In this document: positions 13,161 through 26,500 of the stretch, in pieces | Position numbering within the stretch: the first letter of the stretch is position 1 | Layout of the letters: every line of letters starts with the position of its first letter | Assembly: GCA_964017045.1 (NCBI GenBank) | Contig: OZ024807.1 | Location: 7,607,481-7,671,480 of the forward strand | Direction: 5' to 3' | DNA from: Omphiscola glabra | Lineage: Eukaryota; Mollusca; Gastropoda; Lymnaeidae | Length of the DNA: 64,000 nucleotides | Made by a program: the position numbers and the translations under genes | The notes under the pieces: generated by a model | The model's database searches: none | What the model saw: the letters and a program-made list of their open reading frames with translations, nothing else | Told to the model about the DNA's origin: nothing

Positions 13161-15800
13161 CAGTGGTTCTTAACCGGTGCTCCTCGGAGCACTGGTGCTC
13201 CGCGAGGTAGTTGCAAGTGCTCCGCGAAATTATGAAACTCAGAATTTAATTTTCACTCACTTATTCTATCTTGTTTTAATTTTTGTTGTAAAATCAAATC
13301 GGTGTGTAAATTTCACTCGGAGCGCCGCCGTTGAGAACAACGCTACCCACAATTGAATTTGACTAACACTAACATGGCAGCGTAAAGCTTGCTCGCCCAG
13401 CGAAAGTAGGTCAGTGAAGCTTTAATCGGAGCTGTCAAATGTTCAAGTAAGTAGTAAAATAAACATCTTCTTTTAAATATATGAAGATATTTGATGAATA
13501 ATTAAAAGTTGAAATTCTAAAAATAAACCCCAAAAAATAAAAAAAATATTTATATAAGTAAAAGAAAAAGTTTAAAATTTTAATTATTTACGGGTGAAGA
13601 CCTAGGCCTACATACATATTGGGATGGATTTCGGTCGTTAAGTTCGGATCATAATGTTAAAAAAGTATTATTAATTCCCAATTCATTTTTGATTTTTACA
13701 GTAATACCCCATAATGGACAAATTTCTTATCAAACGAAAAGCGAATGATTCGGAAGAACAAAATACTAAAAATGGACCGAGTACAAGTGGAAGCGGTAGT
13801 AATGCTCTTGCTGCACATATTGTGTCTGATACAAACGGTAGAATTAAAAGAAGAAAAATTAATCTGAAGAATATTTAAGTTTTGGATTTACATACATTTG
13901 TGGGGAAGAATATCACATTCCACAATGTCTTGTATGTGGAGAAAAATTATCCAACAGCGCGATGGTTCCTACCAAGTTGAAACGTCACTTTTCTACAAAT
14001 CACGCCAACCTTGCTACAAAAACTAAAGATTATTTCAAACGATTGTTAGATACGCAAGCTAAACAAGTAAAATATTTTGAAAAAACTGAACATTTCCGAT
14101 AAGGCACAATTGGCGTCATATAAGGTTGCTGAAATGATTGCTGTTCAGTTAAAACCACATACTATAGCAGAGTCTTTAATTATACCTGCATGTTGTGAAA
14201 TGGTTAAAATTATGTTTGGCGATGAAGCAAAAAAGGAAATAATGAAAATTCCTCGTTCAAATGATACAATAAAAAATAGAATTAAAAATATGTCGGATGA
14301 TATCGAGAAAACAGTTGCCGATAAGCTTTTCAAACGGCATTTTGCTCTGCAAATTGACGAGTCCACTGACATAAGTGGAAAAGCTCATATACTAGGGTTC
14401 GTTCGTTTCATTCATGAAAACGAAATAGTGAATCAATTTTGATTCTATTTCTTCCTATTTCGAACAATTCAAAATATCACGGGAGTTGTGTGTGGGAATT
14501 TGTACGGACGGTGCTCCATCAATGGTAGGCTCATTAAAAGGGTTTGTTACTCTCGCCAAGAAAAGAAACGCCAATATTATATCTACTCACTGTTTTTTGC
14601 ACAGAGAATCTCTGGTGTCCAAAACATTACCAGTAGCATTAAAACCTGTGCTAGACAAAGTTGTAAATATGGTAAACTTCATAAAATCGAGACCTTTGAA
14701 AATACGCGTCTTTAAAAATCTTTGCATCTCTATGGAAGCCAAGTACGAATCTTTGCTTTTGCATTCTGAAGTGAGATGGTTATCCAGAGGAAAAGTGTTA
14801 CGTCGTTTCTTAGCACTGATTGATGAATTGATGACCTTTTCCAAAATGAAAATATGGATGATTTTGTGGAATATCTTCAAAATGAAATTTGGTGTGCTAA
14901 ATTGGCATATTTAGCTGATTTTTTTGATTATTTAAATTGTGTTAATACCAGCCTTCAAGGAAGAATAGAAAATTTTTTAACATCGCCCGACAAATTGACA
15001 GCCTTTCGGAAAAAAGTTATTTTTTGGAAAAAATCGTTTGTTGGAGAAAAAGAAAGTAGATATCTTTCCTTCCCTTAATGATAACATTACCGACGAAATT
15101 ATTTCAGCAGTAACAGAGCATTTAGCTTTATTAGAAGAAAAGATTGAATTTTTTTTTCATCAATAAAAGTAGAAAAATAAGACTGGATTCGTAATCCCTT
15201 TGCCACGGTTGATACATCAAATAGTAAGTTGACATACCAAGACGAAGAAGAATTAATCAACCTATCATCGGATCGTACACTTAAAATAAAATTTTCCGAA
15301 TTGGTTCTGGAAGAATTTTGGATCTTTGTGCAAGAAGAATACTCAGCTCTCTCCATGAAGGCACTTAAAATCTTGTTGCAATTTTCAACATCATATTTGT
15401 GTGAACTCGGTTTCTCGATAGTCACCAACATAAAAAATAAAAAACGAGCAACACTTACTAATTTGGATGCAGAATTGAGGGTAGCTATTTCTAAAATTAG
15501 GCCTTATATCACTGAAATTTGTAAAAACAGTCAAGCTCAGGTTTCACATTAAATCTTTTTATTTTTCTGAATTAAATTTTGCTTAATGTTATTTTTTTAC
15601 TTATTAAATTTATGTTTATTAAAAATTTGATTATCATGTTATAATTTTAAACTCTTATGTTATAATGTTTTATTTTCAATAAAAGTCGTACGTATGTGTA
15701 TTTGTTTTTTTTTTACTCCTTGATTTTGGTGCTCCCCAAATTTTTGTCATGATCAAAAGTGCTCCCCGACTTCAAAAGGTTAAGAACCACTGCTCTAGAC
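13153..15800 (+). mobile_element. hAT-Buster transposon with perfect 8-bp target duplications
   Basis: The element proper is 13161-15792. Its left end is CAGTGGTTCTTAACC and its right end is the exact reverse complement, GGTTAAGAACCACTG. It is flanked by identical 8-bp copies of CTCTAGAC (13153-13160 and 15793-15800). The central TA of the duplication fits the nnnTAnnn target of the Buster branch of hAT. It carries a broken transposase related to the ZBED5/ZBED8/SCAND3-type family. It lies just 3' of gene B. Confidence 0.92.
13714..15552 (+). pseudogene. hAT-Buster (ZBED-like) transposase, broken
   Basis: The reading frame starts at an ATG at 13714 (MDKFLIKRK) and stops near 13878, then continues in other frames. 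Recognisable parts, in order: a BED zinc finger (CLVCGE, then KRHFSTNH) near 13930-14005; a helical region and DESTDISG near 14355-14380; CTDGAPSM near 14500-14525; LHSEVRWLSRGK near 14758-14795; and the C-terminal hAT dimerisation region at 15229-15552. At least three frameshifts or stops separate these, so the copy cannot make a full transposase. Confidence 0.85.
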
Positions 15801-15829
15801 AAATGCTTAATCACGCTGAATCGTGTCAA

Positions 15830-15835
15830 TTTATT
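15830..15835 (-). promoter_or_regulatory. Candidate polyadenylation signal of gene B
   Basis: AATAAA on the minus strand, about 420 nt downstream of the gene B stop codon. The hAT element begins roughly 40 nt further on. I saw no other plain AATAAA between here and the stop. Confidence 0.35.
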
Positions 15836-16257
15836 TTATACTATCCTGTCATCAAATATCCGACACCCTTTAATGTAAACAGACCTGAGTTGTAGAAACC
15901 GTATAGGGTCCTTTCAGAATGAAAAACAAAATACCGTCAAATAAATAAAGCACAGCTATAACATAATGAGTCAACTTATCTTATATCTTTAAACACTGAT
16001 CTCGTATAACGTAAACTCGCATATTTTACTTCTGTGTACACGGTAGCTGCTAATGTTATTTCAATTTTGGTCCCCCATTATGTTAAATTTGTACACAATT
16101 TATGTACACAGTGAAGTTATTCGCCATAGTATCGTTTTGTTTTACAATTATGTTTGTACACTTCTTTTTAGTAGATCCATTTCATATATGAAAATTTACC
16201 TACAGCGCAAAGTGGTTGGGCCTCTTCTGGAAGGCCCACAACTCTAGCCAATAAGAG

Positions 16258-16944
16258 TTATGTCTCTTTGTTATTTCCACTCATCACTGAACCTAGATTG
16301 TGATCACTGTGACGTCGATGCGCTGACGTAAATATAAACCGGAAAAGACTCAAGAGGTCATTCGTTAAGAAAAGCGCGATGAAGCACGCGATGATGGCCA
16401 CCCCGGATCCTCCAATGGCGTGACACGATGGCCGGTCCTCCCACGTGCTGCGCATCCGGTGTTTAAAGGCGGAAGTGTCCTTGGTGTTGACCAGCAGTAG
16501 CTTAACGATATCTTGCGTTAGCGAGTCGAGTTCTTCCTGGGTGAGGTTCAGTTTGGGAGCATTGAACGACAAACAGTTGGAGATATTTGTATCTGGTATT
16601 GTGTTGGTCGACAATGAATCTGTGGCAGCTTTTGTTGGTTGAGTTATCGGTGCTGATTGTGTCGTAATTGCTTTTGTGGTGGTGGTCACAATCTTCGCGG
16701 CTTGGCTTGATGGAGTTGTGGACGTGGAAGAATCCGTAATTTGTATTGCTGTTGTCCTAAAATTTGAGCGGGATAGAGCTTCCTGTATCAGAATTACTGA
16801 ATTTAAGGAATTAGTTTTTGTTGTCTGCACTATTGTACTTTGAGATTTAGAGGTAGACGCAAATGAACTGGTTTCCTGAAGATTGGGAGCTGGAAATGGT
16901 TCAGTGTCTAGAAGTTGTATGTATTCTACAGATGGGAAGCGCCC
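16258..16944 (-). CDS. Gene B exon 19: Ser/Thr stalk, membrane segment, tail, stop
   Basis: Terminal exon of 229 codons including the stop. The first two thirds are rich in Ser and Thr (for example STSTTPSSQAAK and TTTTKAITTQSAP), as in an O-glycosylated stalk. A short cysteine-containing stretch follows, then a hydrophobic segment (GVAIIACFIALFLT to LLSLFRFIF) near residues 1051-1080. The tail of about 21 residues starts with basic AHRRH, which favours a cytoplasmic side. I see no ITAM or ITIM tyrosine motif in it. Confidence 0.85.
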   Translation of the reverse strand, partial: GRFPSVEYIQLLDTEPFPAPNLQETSSFASTSKSQSTIVQTTKTNSLNSVILIQEALSRSNFRTTAIQITDSSTSTTPSSQAAKIVTTTTKAITTQSAPITQPTKAATDSLSTNTIPDTNISNCLSFNAPKLNLTQEELDSLTQDIVKLLLVNTKDTSAFKHRMRSTWEDRPSCHAIGGSGVAIIACFIALFLTNDLLSLFRFIFTSAHRRHSDHNLGSVMSGNNKET

Positions 16945-19900
16945 CTGCAACGGAGGATTTTAAAAAAGAGGGTTAAAATGCATAGATAGTGTGAGTGCTT
17001 TCAAGATATAACGGATTAAAGTAAGTATTTTTATTCGGATGTGGGGTTTCTTTAGTGTTTCATAAACTATAATAATTAGAAAATGTCAAATTATAAATAC
17101 AAATAACGAGTTTGGAATAGATGAACTAACGAAGGCTCTGTTGTTATTTTAAAGTTTCGACTCAGAAATTTGACCAGCAATTCTATCTAAATCGTTGCTT
17201 TATGAACTTACCTGGCTGGTTCCCGTCGGTGGCCTGGTCTCGAGCCGATGGTAGGATCCAAGTGCACGACAGTAACCGACGCCTGCGCTGATGCTTCGAG
17301 AACCGTAGGCCACGAAATTTACGCCGGTGTCGTTGAAACCAAAGTGGTGCATCCCTGTCTCCAGGTTCATGGTGCAACCAACCAGACTTGTACCTGAAAC
17401 GTGGTGAGATGAGAAGGAACTTGATTTAGCAGTTATCAGAATGTTATTCAAACTCTAAAAATTGATATCGTTCCTGAATATTTCTCAAACACATCGGTTA
17501 TTAATAATTATCTGTATATTTTCCAGGTCACTGCTGGCTGGTAAGAGTTTGTATTCTTTTTTTCCCTCTAATTGTAATAATACAGAAGAATATTGACATA
17601 ATGCATAAACGATTTAGTGAGGGTTAAAAAATGAATGAAGGCAGGTAGTACAATCTTTGACCAAGCCTGAAAGAAACGCCTGAACTCTCGTTTGAAGTGG
17701 TTCAAAATGAATGAAGGCAGGTAGTACAACCTTTGACCAAGCCTGAAAGAAACGCCTGAACTCTCGTTTGAAGTGGTTCAAAATGAATGAAGGCAGGTAG
17801 TACAACCTTTGACCAAGCCTGAAAGAAACGCCTGAACTATCGCTTGAAGTGGTTCAAAATATCAAATTAAATCGCCGAATGATGAAATTCGCACCTTAAA
17901 AAATGGTTTAGCATTAAGCGATTTCTGTATTATAGGTGAAAGCAATCATTTGTTAGAAAAGCTTACAGTGAAAGTGTAATTGTCCGAGAACATGACCTCA
18001 TAGCATTTGATCCCAAAAATATAAGTTTACTTAATTTTAAATCTGTTTATTTTCATTTGTAAAAGCATATTTTTTTTTTTAAATGGTTGAAATTGCGAAA
18101 TCTTATGGAAAAAAATTAGTTAAAGTTGAAATAACTTAAATTCTTACGTATACTTTCCAAACATGAAAGGAAAAATATCAAAATGGTACTATTTTTCCAC
18201 AATAAAAAATTAATTTCAATGCATGTTTAAAGGTAATTTCAAACTACTCCAAAAAAAAAGGCTCTAAATGCAATTTATTACTGAAAGAAAAAATTCAAAT
18301 TTATTTCAGGGTGAAATGAAACAATACTTTTTACATTAAAATATCACCTTCAATATCAACACATGGCCTCAGACAAGTGCTGTTGTAGATGCCATCAACT
18401 AGAAAACTTGATAGGGAATTCTTCTCCACGACAAAGGCGACCTCATCTTGATCAAACTCGACGTATATGTCGTACTGGCTCCTCCACAGAGTTTCAGGCA
18501 ACAATGACGTCGTACAACACGCTCCGCCTGAGGGCAAGGCCACCTTGGTGACGTAGAACGGATGGTACGAGTCACTGCTCAAGAAGAAAAATCCACCAGA
18601 GGGCAGCACCAACTCGGTGACGCTTCCAGCCTTGGCAAGTGTCACGTTGGTAATGGATGTCCCGGAAATCTTGAGAAAGCAAAAAATGGAAACTTTTCAA
18701 ATGTGTTTTACAAAAAAAGTTGTAATGCGCGTTATTTCATTAATGAAGCAATCCGCTCATTTCGGCGCCACTCTCTATCGCGGTCATGTGTGTCCACGTC
18801 TGACAACACGTTAAGTTATCACATAACGGTTTGCAGTATTTCACGCATTATCTAAGTGAAACAGTCCTGCTGTTATTGTCATTACAAAATAATAATATTT
18901 TGGACAAATAATATAACGACTTAAAACATTTTTATGGCATGCATGCCGTTGTAAGCTATTCATGTCTTTAAATCCATGTCAATAAGACTTGACAGCCTGC
19001 TCTGTGACTGCCACCCAACCATTGTATTTTAGCAATGCATTGACAGATCCAAAACTTCTTTAACGTTACTGTACCGTAATCTCTGTGTTGTCATACAGCG
19101 CCAGGAAACGGAACTTTTCATGAGTCATATAATCCTTAGAGTCGTTCGCCCCTGTTATAAACGCCACGTACTGAGTGGACAAAGTTTCCGCGGGAAAAGC
19201 CATCTCCAAAGTGTTGTCCGAAACATCACTATTCGGCTGGGGATACATTTAAAAAAAATAATTATTTATACAAATAAGTTACTGAATAATATTGTGTCTA
19301 GAAGTCAAAACTAAAATCATGTAATGAAGAGATAGCAAGGGCTATTCAAGGGGTAACAGGTTGAGATTGTCTATCTTTACTCTGGGTCTGTTGTATTTTT
19401 AAAAATTTTAATTCATTGTGATAACAACGTGCGACGAAGTGAATTTTGTATGTATAATCAGGAGAGTGATATAGTTAAGAAAAAAAATACGGAAATTAAA
19501 GGTCAAACAGGAACAAGGGTTTTTTTGAAAGGACAAAGAGGTTTTTGGAAAGGATAAAGGGGTTTTGGAAAGGAAAAGGGGTTTTGGATAGGACAAAGGG
19601 GTTTTGGAAAGGACAAAGGGGTTTTTGGAAAGGATAAAAGGGGTGTTGGAAAGGACAAAGGGCGTTTTGGAAAGGACAAAGGGGATTATGGAAAGGACAA
19701 AGGGTTTATTGGAAAGGACAGAAGGGTTTTTGGCTGAGGCTGTGTCCGAAAAGTAATCTGTTACACAATTGTATTACTCGTTTTAATGTCATTGACTGGT
19801 TATGAATTTACCTGTGTGCGTGGATATCCACTGTACACAACGACAGGTTTCGTTGAATAAACAAACGACCCGCTGAAATCGTCCGTGGATTTAATGTGGG

Positions 19901-20494
19901 CGGTATCGAACTGGTCCAAGTAGACGCTGGCTTTCTCTATGTATCTTGAAATAAACAAATTAATTTGTTAAAAATGAAGATTAAAAAAAATAAAAATTCA
20001 TCAGTTACATCAATCAGAGATATTACTTGAAAAGACACCACAAAAACAAGGATTTTTTTTTTCTTTCATTTTGAAGAAACGTGGGATTTACGTCATACAC
20101 ACGTCTCCGATTCATTATACAATACAAACAGTTTAAATGGAGATAATGACGAACGTTTTACAAATTCCCAGACATCTTCCCATAATTGGTAAATGAAGTT
20201 TTTTTTTATTAGAATGAGCTATGTGGCTAATTTTACCTAAATAGAATACCACGAGCTAGATTTAAAACAAAAATCAAAAAAACAAATCAATTTAAAGCTT
20301 AAATTTTAAACTAACATAAAATAACTGTTTGACATTTTACATATATGACATTTCGCCTGATGTCTGCATCACTATTTCAAAAAAAAAAAAAAAAATGAAA
20401 AGATACATGCATGTATTTCAATTATATTTTACTTGATATCTACATTCTGCCGTTACAAATTTAAGAAATGAATGGAAGAATTTGGGTATGTAAT

Positions 20495-20530
<36 letters not shown>

Positions 20531-23500
20531 ACATTAAAATACAACTTACTGAAAATTAAACCCGCTGATTGTAAGTTTAAATGGCTCGAGCTGGTCTCTT
20601 GGGAATTTTATTGTGACGTCAGTATTGTTCTCCAGAGCCGTCACTGTTATCTGATTAGTCAGGGAGAGAAATTCGAATACGACTTAACACTTGGAGACAT
20701 CTGATCGTAAGAAAACTATATGTGTTAGAGATTATCGTTGTTATTTTAATGAAGCCAACATCCTAGATGGCCGTACGAAGGTGGTTTTCAAAGGAGGTTA
20801 ACTTACATAACTCCCCGATTCGGGTGACGGGTTTGTCAGTACAAAGTACCCGGAAGGGTGGACATTTACGGGCAGCACTAAAGTGGATCCGGTAGGGCTG
20901 AAGGATGTGTGATAGAGCACAACTGTAACGTGATTGGTTGCCTTCAGAACAGCAACGCCGTGGTGAAAACCTGGACAGTTTTAAATTATTATCTTAGAAC
21001 GAGCCATATACTCAGATAAAAGATGAGTTTCTCCATACTGATAACATTACGTAACAATATATATAAAAAATCAAATTGAAATTAATCAGTCCAATTTACC
21101 AGCGTGCTCCCGCAGAGGTTGCAAAACTTAATTGATCACTAATTAAGTCAATTTTGTCACTAAAGGAATTTGTTGAAAACTAATTTCTACACTAGATAAA
21201 TACTTTAGATGACTTTTGTTTAAATTGTAAAATGTCGTCTTATTTTAAAAACATATTTATTCATGTGCTGAAAACCAAGATGTACACTTACATCATAATG
21301 CACTTCGTATTTATTTGCATCAATAAATAAGCGTGTCTTTACTTATCTTAATAAAACTACTATGAGATTAGGAAAACATTCAAATGTTATTTATTTCAAA
21401 TCCGCTAGCTTTTTGTTTTTATTTATTTATTCGACAACGTGTTAACATAGCGCCGCTGTCCATAATGGCAAGGCAGTTTGTATGTTACGCGTCTTGAAAA
21501 GACACATTCGGGTACCGGTGTCCCGTAGCTCTATTCCGCTCCTCACGCCAAAGATGACGTTTCGATATGACGTCACCCAGTCGTGGCTTAGAGTGGTGTC
21601 CCCGCTGTTCAGGCGTTGTGTGAAGTGGAGGTATACGACTTCAAGTCGGCCTGCAATAAAAATGGAAAGTTGTTTCGTCTCTAAAAAATAAAAATAATAG
21701 TAATAATAATAGTAAAACCGAATACAACATTGGACCGTAGTCTTTTCCTTTCAAAAGTGTAAAAGATTTTGTTGTATTTATCTAGTTAGTATAATGAACT
21801 GAGTTCAGTAAACTATAATTATACATATTAGCTTCACATAATCCAGTTACAGCCCTGAAAAGTCAAACGATTAAAAATAATTCAATCGACTTTCTTTTAC
21901 AAATATAAAGTATTTATATTATATTTATTTTACATTATATATATATATATATATATATATAATGTATTTGTATGTATATTTATATAAAGTTACTATAACT
22001 TAAGATAGAGCTATTTGTATTTGTATTTTTCCGCTTTCAGTTCATTAATACTGGAGGTTGTTTGTAATGGAATACTGATGGATAAGTTATAGGAAATGCG
22101 AGCTTCACGTAGCACAGCGAGTCCAGCATCTAAAGAACATAATGACATACGTACCTGAAGTGACGTGAACATCCCGTGTCGTTTGGCTCAACGCGTCACT
22201 CTCCGGTAACACCATTAAGTAGGTCACAATCAGTATGTCTAAAGTGGAAAAAATTTTGGTTTCTGTTACAACGCTCTCTTTTAATTTTGTTACAAATATT
22301 TGATTATATTTATTTAATTCATTTACTATTATTTTTTATAATTATTATTTCCGTAGATGGAGGAACAGTGGCGATTATTAATATAAAATAAAAGCCATAC
22401 TTTTCATATAAATAAATCAGAAAATATAATTCGCAGAGCTAGCAGCTAACAGCCTAGCCTTTAATTTCGCCAATGAAGTATGTATTAAATTGGAAACTTG
22501 CTGCGAAAATGCCTTCGGACATTTAACCATGATGCTCATAAGACATTTAAACAACAACAACAAAAAGCACCTGTTAGCAGTACTATAATAATAATAATAA
22601 TTGAGAGAGCCATCCATCTTAGTATTCCATACCTCTTTGACAAAGCGGTCGAGCTAAAACAGCTGCTCCGTCGAAGTCGTTGAGGCCCAGCACAAGACCG
22701 TACAGTCTCCAACTGATGTGGTCCTCTCCAGGCTCCCAATCGTTCGGCTCGCCGCCAATCCAATCGTCTATGGCCACGCTGGTGTTGGTGGAAAGCCACT
22801 GGTACACACCCTCTTCGTGGATGTCACCACCCCCGAGGCTGATCACGGTGCTGTGAAGGGGATCTAGTGAAAAGTAGATGACACTTTTTTTTAAAAACTA
22901 TGCGAACAATATTTTTCAAGTATAAAATGAATATTACAGGACACATAAACGTGAACACAAAAGCTTTGACGCGTTTTATGCTTTTCTTATTCTTGAAGTT
23001 GATTTTATGGATTTTAAAATTGTGTGTAATTTTAAAATAAGGAGATTTTAATTTCAGAGTAACCCAGCGTTAAACAAGAGCATTTGAAATTTTAAAGAAA
23101 ATGAGAATGATCGTAAAGAACGAGAATGATCGTAAAGAACGAGAATGATCGTAAAGAACGAGAATGATCGTAAAGAACGAGAATGATCGTAAAGAACGAG
23201 AATGATCGTAAAGAACGAGAATGATCGTAAAGAACGAGAATGATCGTAAAGAATGAGAATGATCGTAAAGAATGAGAATGATCGTAAAGACACTAAATTT
23301 ATGTTTTCGAAAGTACGGCGAATCAATACATATCGGTTTGTTTGGATATCCTTATAACATAGCATTGTATTTCAATATGATGAATTTTCGACACTGGTAC
23401 TGTAACCCAACAAAACAACCCCCCCCCCCCCCCCCCCCGAAAAACTGGTTCCCCCACTGTGCTGCACTGTTCACCTAGATTCGCTTTATAAGTACTTCCT

Positions 23501-26500
23501 TATAAGCTAGCTGTTATTTTTTTTTTTAATCCTCACCCGTAAAGACAAAGAGCGCACCCCCGTTGTCCATCGAAATGGCCATTCGACTAATCGGCAATAT
23601 CTTCATGCCGTAGCTGGTGAAGTTGACCATGAGATCCGACACCCATATGCAGTTGTCAGCATTCGTCCAATAGATGTATAGGTCAAGGAACTTTGAAAAA
23701 AAATCAATTGAATTTGTTCATTAAACTATTAAAAAACGCTTTACACATATATAAGATCATTCAATAGCAAATTTAGTCGTTAAAGAAAAAGTGAACGTTT
23801 TTTTTTTGTTTTTTTAAATTTCTAAACATGTTGAATTTCGTAATGAATTAGAAGACGAATGTACAGCTTCCATTAATGAATTCCCAGAGATTTTCGGGAG
23901 TAAAAAATAAATAATTAAACAATAAACGAATTAATGAATTAATTTTTTTTTAAATCTGCGATCAAAGTGCTTTGCGCCAGCGGAGTCAACTGGTACATCT
24001 TTGATACATTGGAGATAATATCAAACATAGTTATGATGATATGGACATAGGAAAGGCTTGGTTTGTGGTGGCGCCTGCTGACATATGTAGCTCCAACGTA
24101 CGAAAACAATTCTGTATGTTGGGCTAACAATCCAGATTTACATGCAGTGCTGCTCTGAGAATACGAAAAAACAAAAAAATCCGTCCCCCTCAAAGCCGCA
24201 TTGCTTGTGTTCCAGATTGAAGCATAAAAATCAGTCCCCCGTCAAAGCCGCATTGCTTGTGTTCCAGATTGAAGCATCTTCCACAGTTTTAGAATAGTTA
24301 ATTCGTATTCCGTCAGATATTCAAAGCTTAAAGTGTTTCGTTTATCTTCGTACACAGCTTCATGTTCAGATGTGTAACTGGTACACGTCTTTTTGTACAC
24401 GAAACTCGTGATTTCTGTACTGAGCGGAAGAATATCTGAGAAAAGCATGAAGCTGGGGACTTATTTATTTGGCGGGTGGATTTTTTATGAGATAGAAGAG
24501 TTGACAAGAGCAGACGTATTCAAGAAGGTTAATGTAGTGTATATATATACACACTTCTTAGAATTTGATTTTAAAAATGTACATTAACCTTCTTATATAT
24601 ATATATATTGGAAAAGCATATCCTGTAATCTTTGCGTATGTAAAATTGGACTCGAAATTTTATTTGTGTGAAAGCGGCACTGAGAGCTCACTGTAGACTT
24701 GATTTAGTATTTAGATTTAGATAACTATCATCAATGTGTGTCCTACACGCACAAAAGTATATTGTCACAGTGACCTTACGTGGACAACGATTAGCGACAA
24801 TGAATAGTACGGAGCAGTTTGTATTGAAACAACTTTACGAAGTGGTTGACAGTGGTGCTTTTATTAGAAAAAGTATAAGTTTTTTTTCTAATATTTTATT
24901 AGAAAAAGTATAAGTAATATTTAGTGCAGGATTTTCAAACCTTTTCTCTATTCCACACAAGATAGATATTGTTTGACTGCGTCTCGTCCTCTCGACCCAT
25001 GCCAAGAGCCAATTGTTACTGACACTACAAAAGTAGCGATGAATTTAAATTTGTGGGGGAAAAAAACATAATTCTTATTTTTACGTTTATAAAAAATGAC
25101 TGTCAAATTGAAGTGTGAAAGCTAGAAATTAAAACACTGTCAAATTGAAGTGTGAAAGTTAGAAATCAAAAGACTGTCAAAGTCAACTGTAAAACTTGGA
25201 AAGTAAAAATTTTAAGGTCAAGAGTAAAACTTATAAAACTAAGAATTTCAAAGTCTAGCGTAAAATTAAGAAAATAAACTTGCGACTAGAGTAAAATGTC
25301 AATAAAGATTTTTGGTGTTGTTATTTTTAAAATCAATGAGTCCTCGTCTCTCATTAAAAGACTTTTTATTTTTTTAGACGTCTCAAATGAGCATTCATTA
25401 AAAATAAACTATTTTTACAAAATACGTTTAAAACAATACCCAAACAGGACAAGTAACTTGTAATATAATGCTATCTTAAAATTAACTTACGTTTCTACAA
25501 TTGACTTTGGCACCATTGCCAGTAGCCAACAAGTAGCAGGACGTGTTGTTGCAATACTTGAAGGAGGATTCTACAGTTCCGAATCTGTGACGAAGTTTCA
25601 GAAATTATAACACTAAGACATTGGAACTTTCATAACACTTGAAAAATAATAAAAAAAATATTATTTCCTATTAGATTTATTTTAAGTATCAATATCGAAA
25701 ATTCGGCAGTGGGTTAGTGTTACCATTAAATAGCATTTTAAATAGTTTTACAGATGAGTCAAAGTGTATAGAGTTAAAGAGACACGAACAGCGCTTTCTA
25801 AAAAAAAACAAATATATCGTCATAGAATTCTTGCACAGGTTCGTGTAAAGACCTCTGATTAATCCCTTGTAGGTTATTGTTATCAACTGACATGACGTTG
25901 GTTGCCCTTACGGTCTGACAAAAGAAAGTGTTAAATTAAATATTGATAAAATATTTTTATATAACGTAGGTCTTACTATTTATCGATGTAAAACAATGTA
26001 AAAACATTTTTTTAAAAAAAAGCATATTTATTTATGTTTAAAAAAAATTGTTATTGTAAAAAATTGAATGCGCAAGGCAGAAAAAAATATTTTATTCTGA
26101 AGTTGAATTATATTATAATTTAATTTAGAGTAAACGTACATGCCATATTCGATTACGTAAAATTCGTTAGTCGAGCCCCCAATAGGAGAGCGCGATGCTG
26201 ATGACGCTACTGATGTCTCCTCCCAGAGATACGTCTTGACATTATCGCAGGTAAGCAACTGGAAGTAATCCACGAAGTGAAGTGTGATGGTGTAGTCTTC
26301 CAAATAGACAGTGGTGTTGGCAGCAACAAATATGTCCATAACTGTAACACATTTAAACATTGACATATTGTTTCTAATGACGATAACAACTGTATGTGTG
26401 GTTTTATTTTTATTTAACGAGCTATAGCCCGGCCAAACAATGGCGAGGGCAATGAGTGAACTTTCAATCTACTAGCTATAGCCCGGCCAAACAATGGCGA

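Noticed and set aside
18331..18347. Stop codon at 18331 as the end of gene B
   Set aside because: A phase-1 donor (GAAG/GTGATA) just before it joins perfectly to exon 18, which continues the family resemblance.
25800..25917. Possible extra gene B exon after an AG at about 25918
   Set aside because: Exons 7 and 8 already join in phase, gene A has the same direct junction, and this stretch has no usable donor before a stop.
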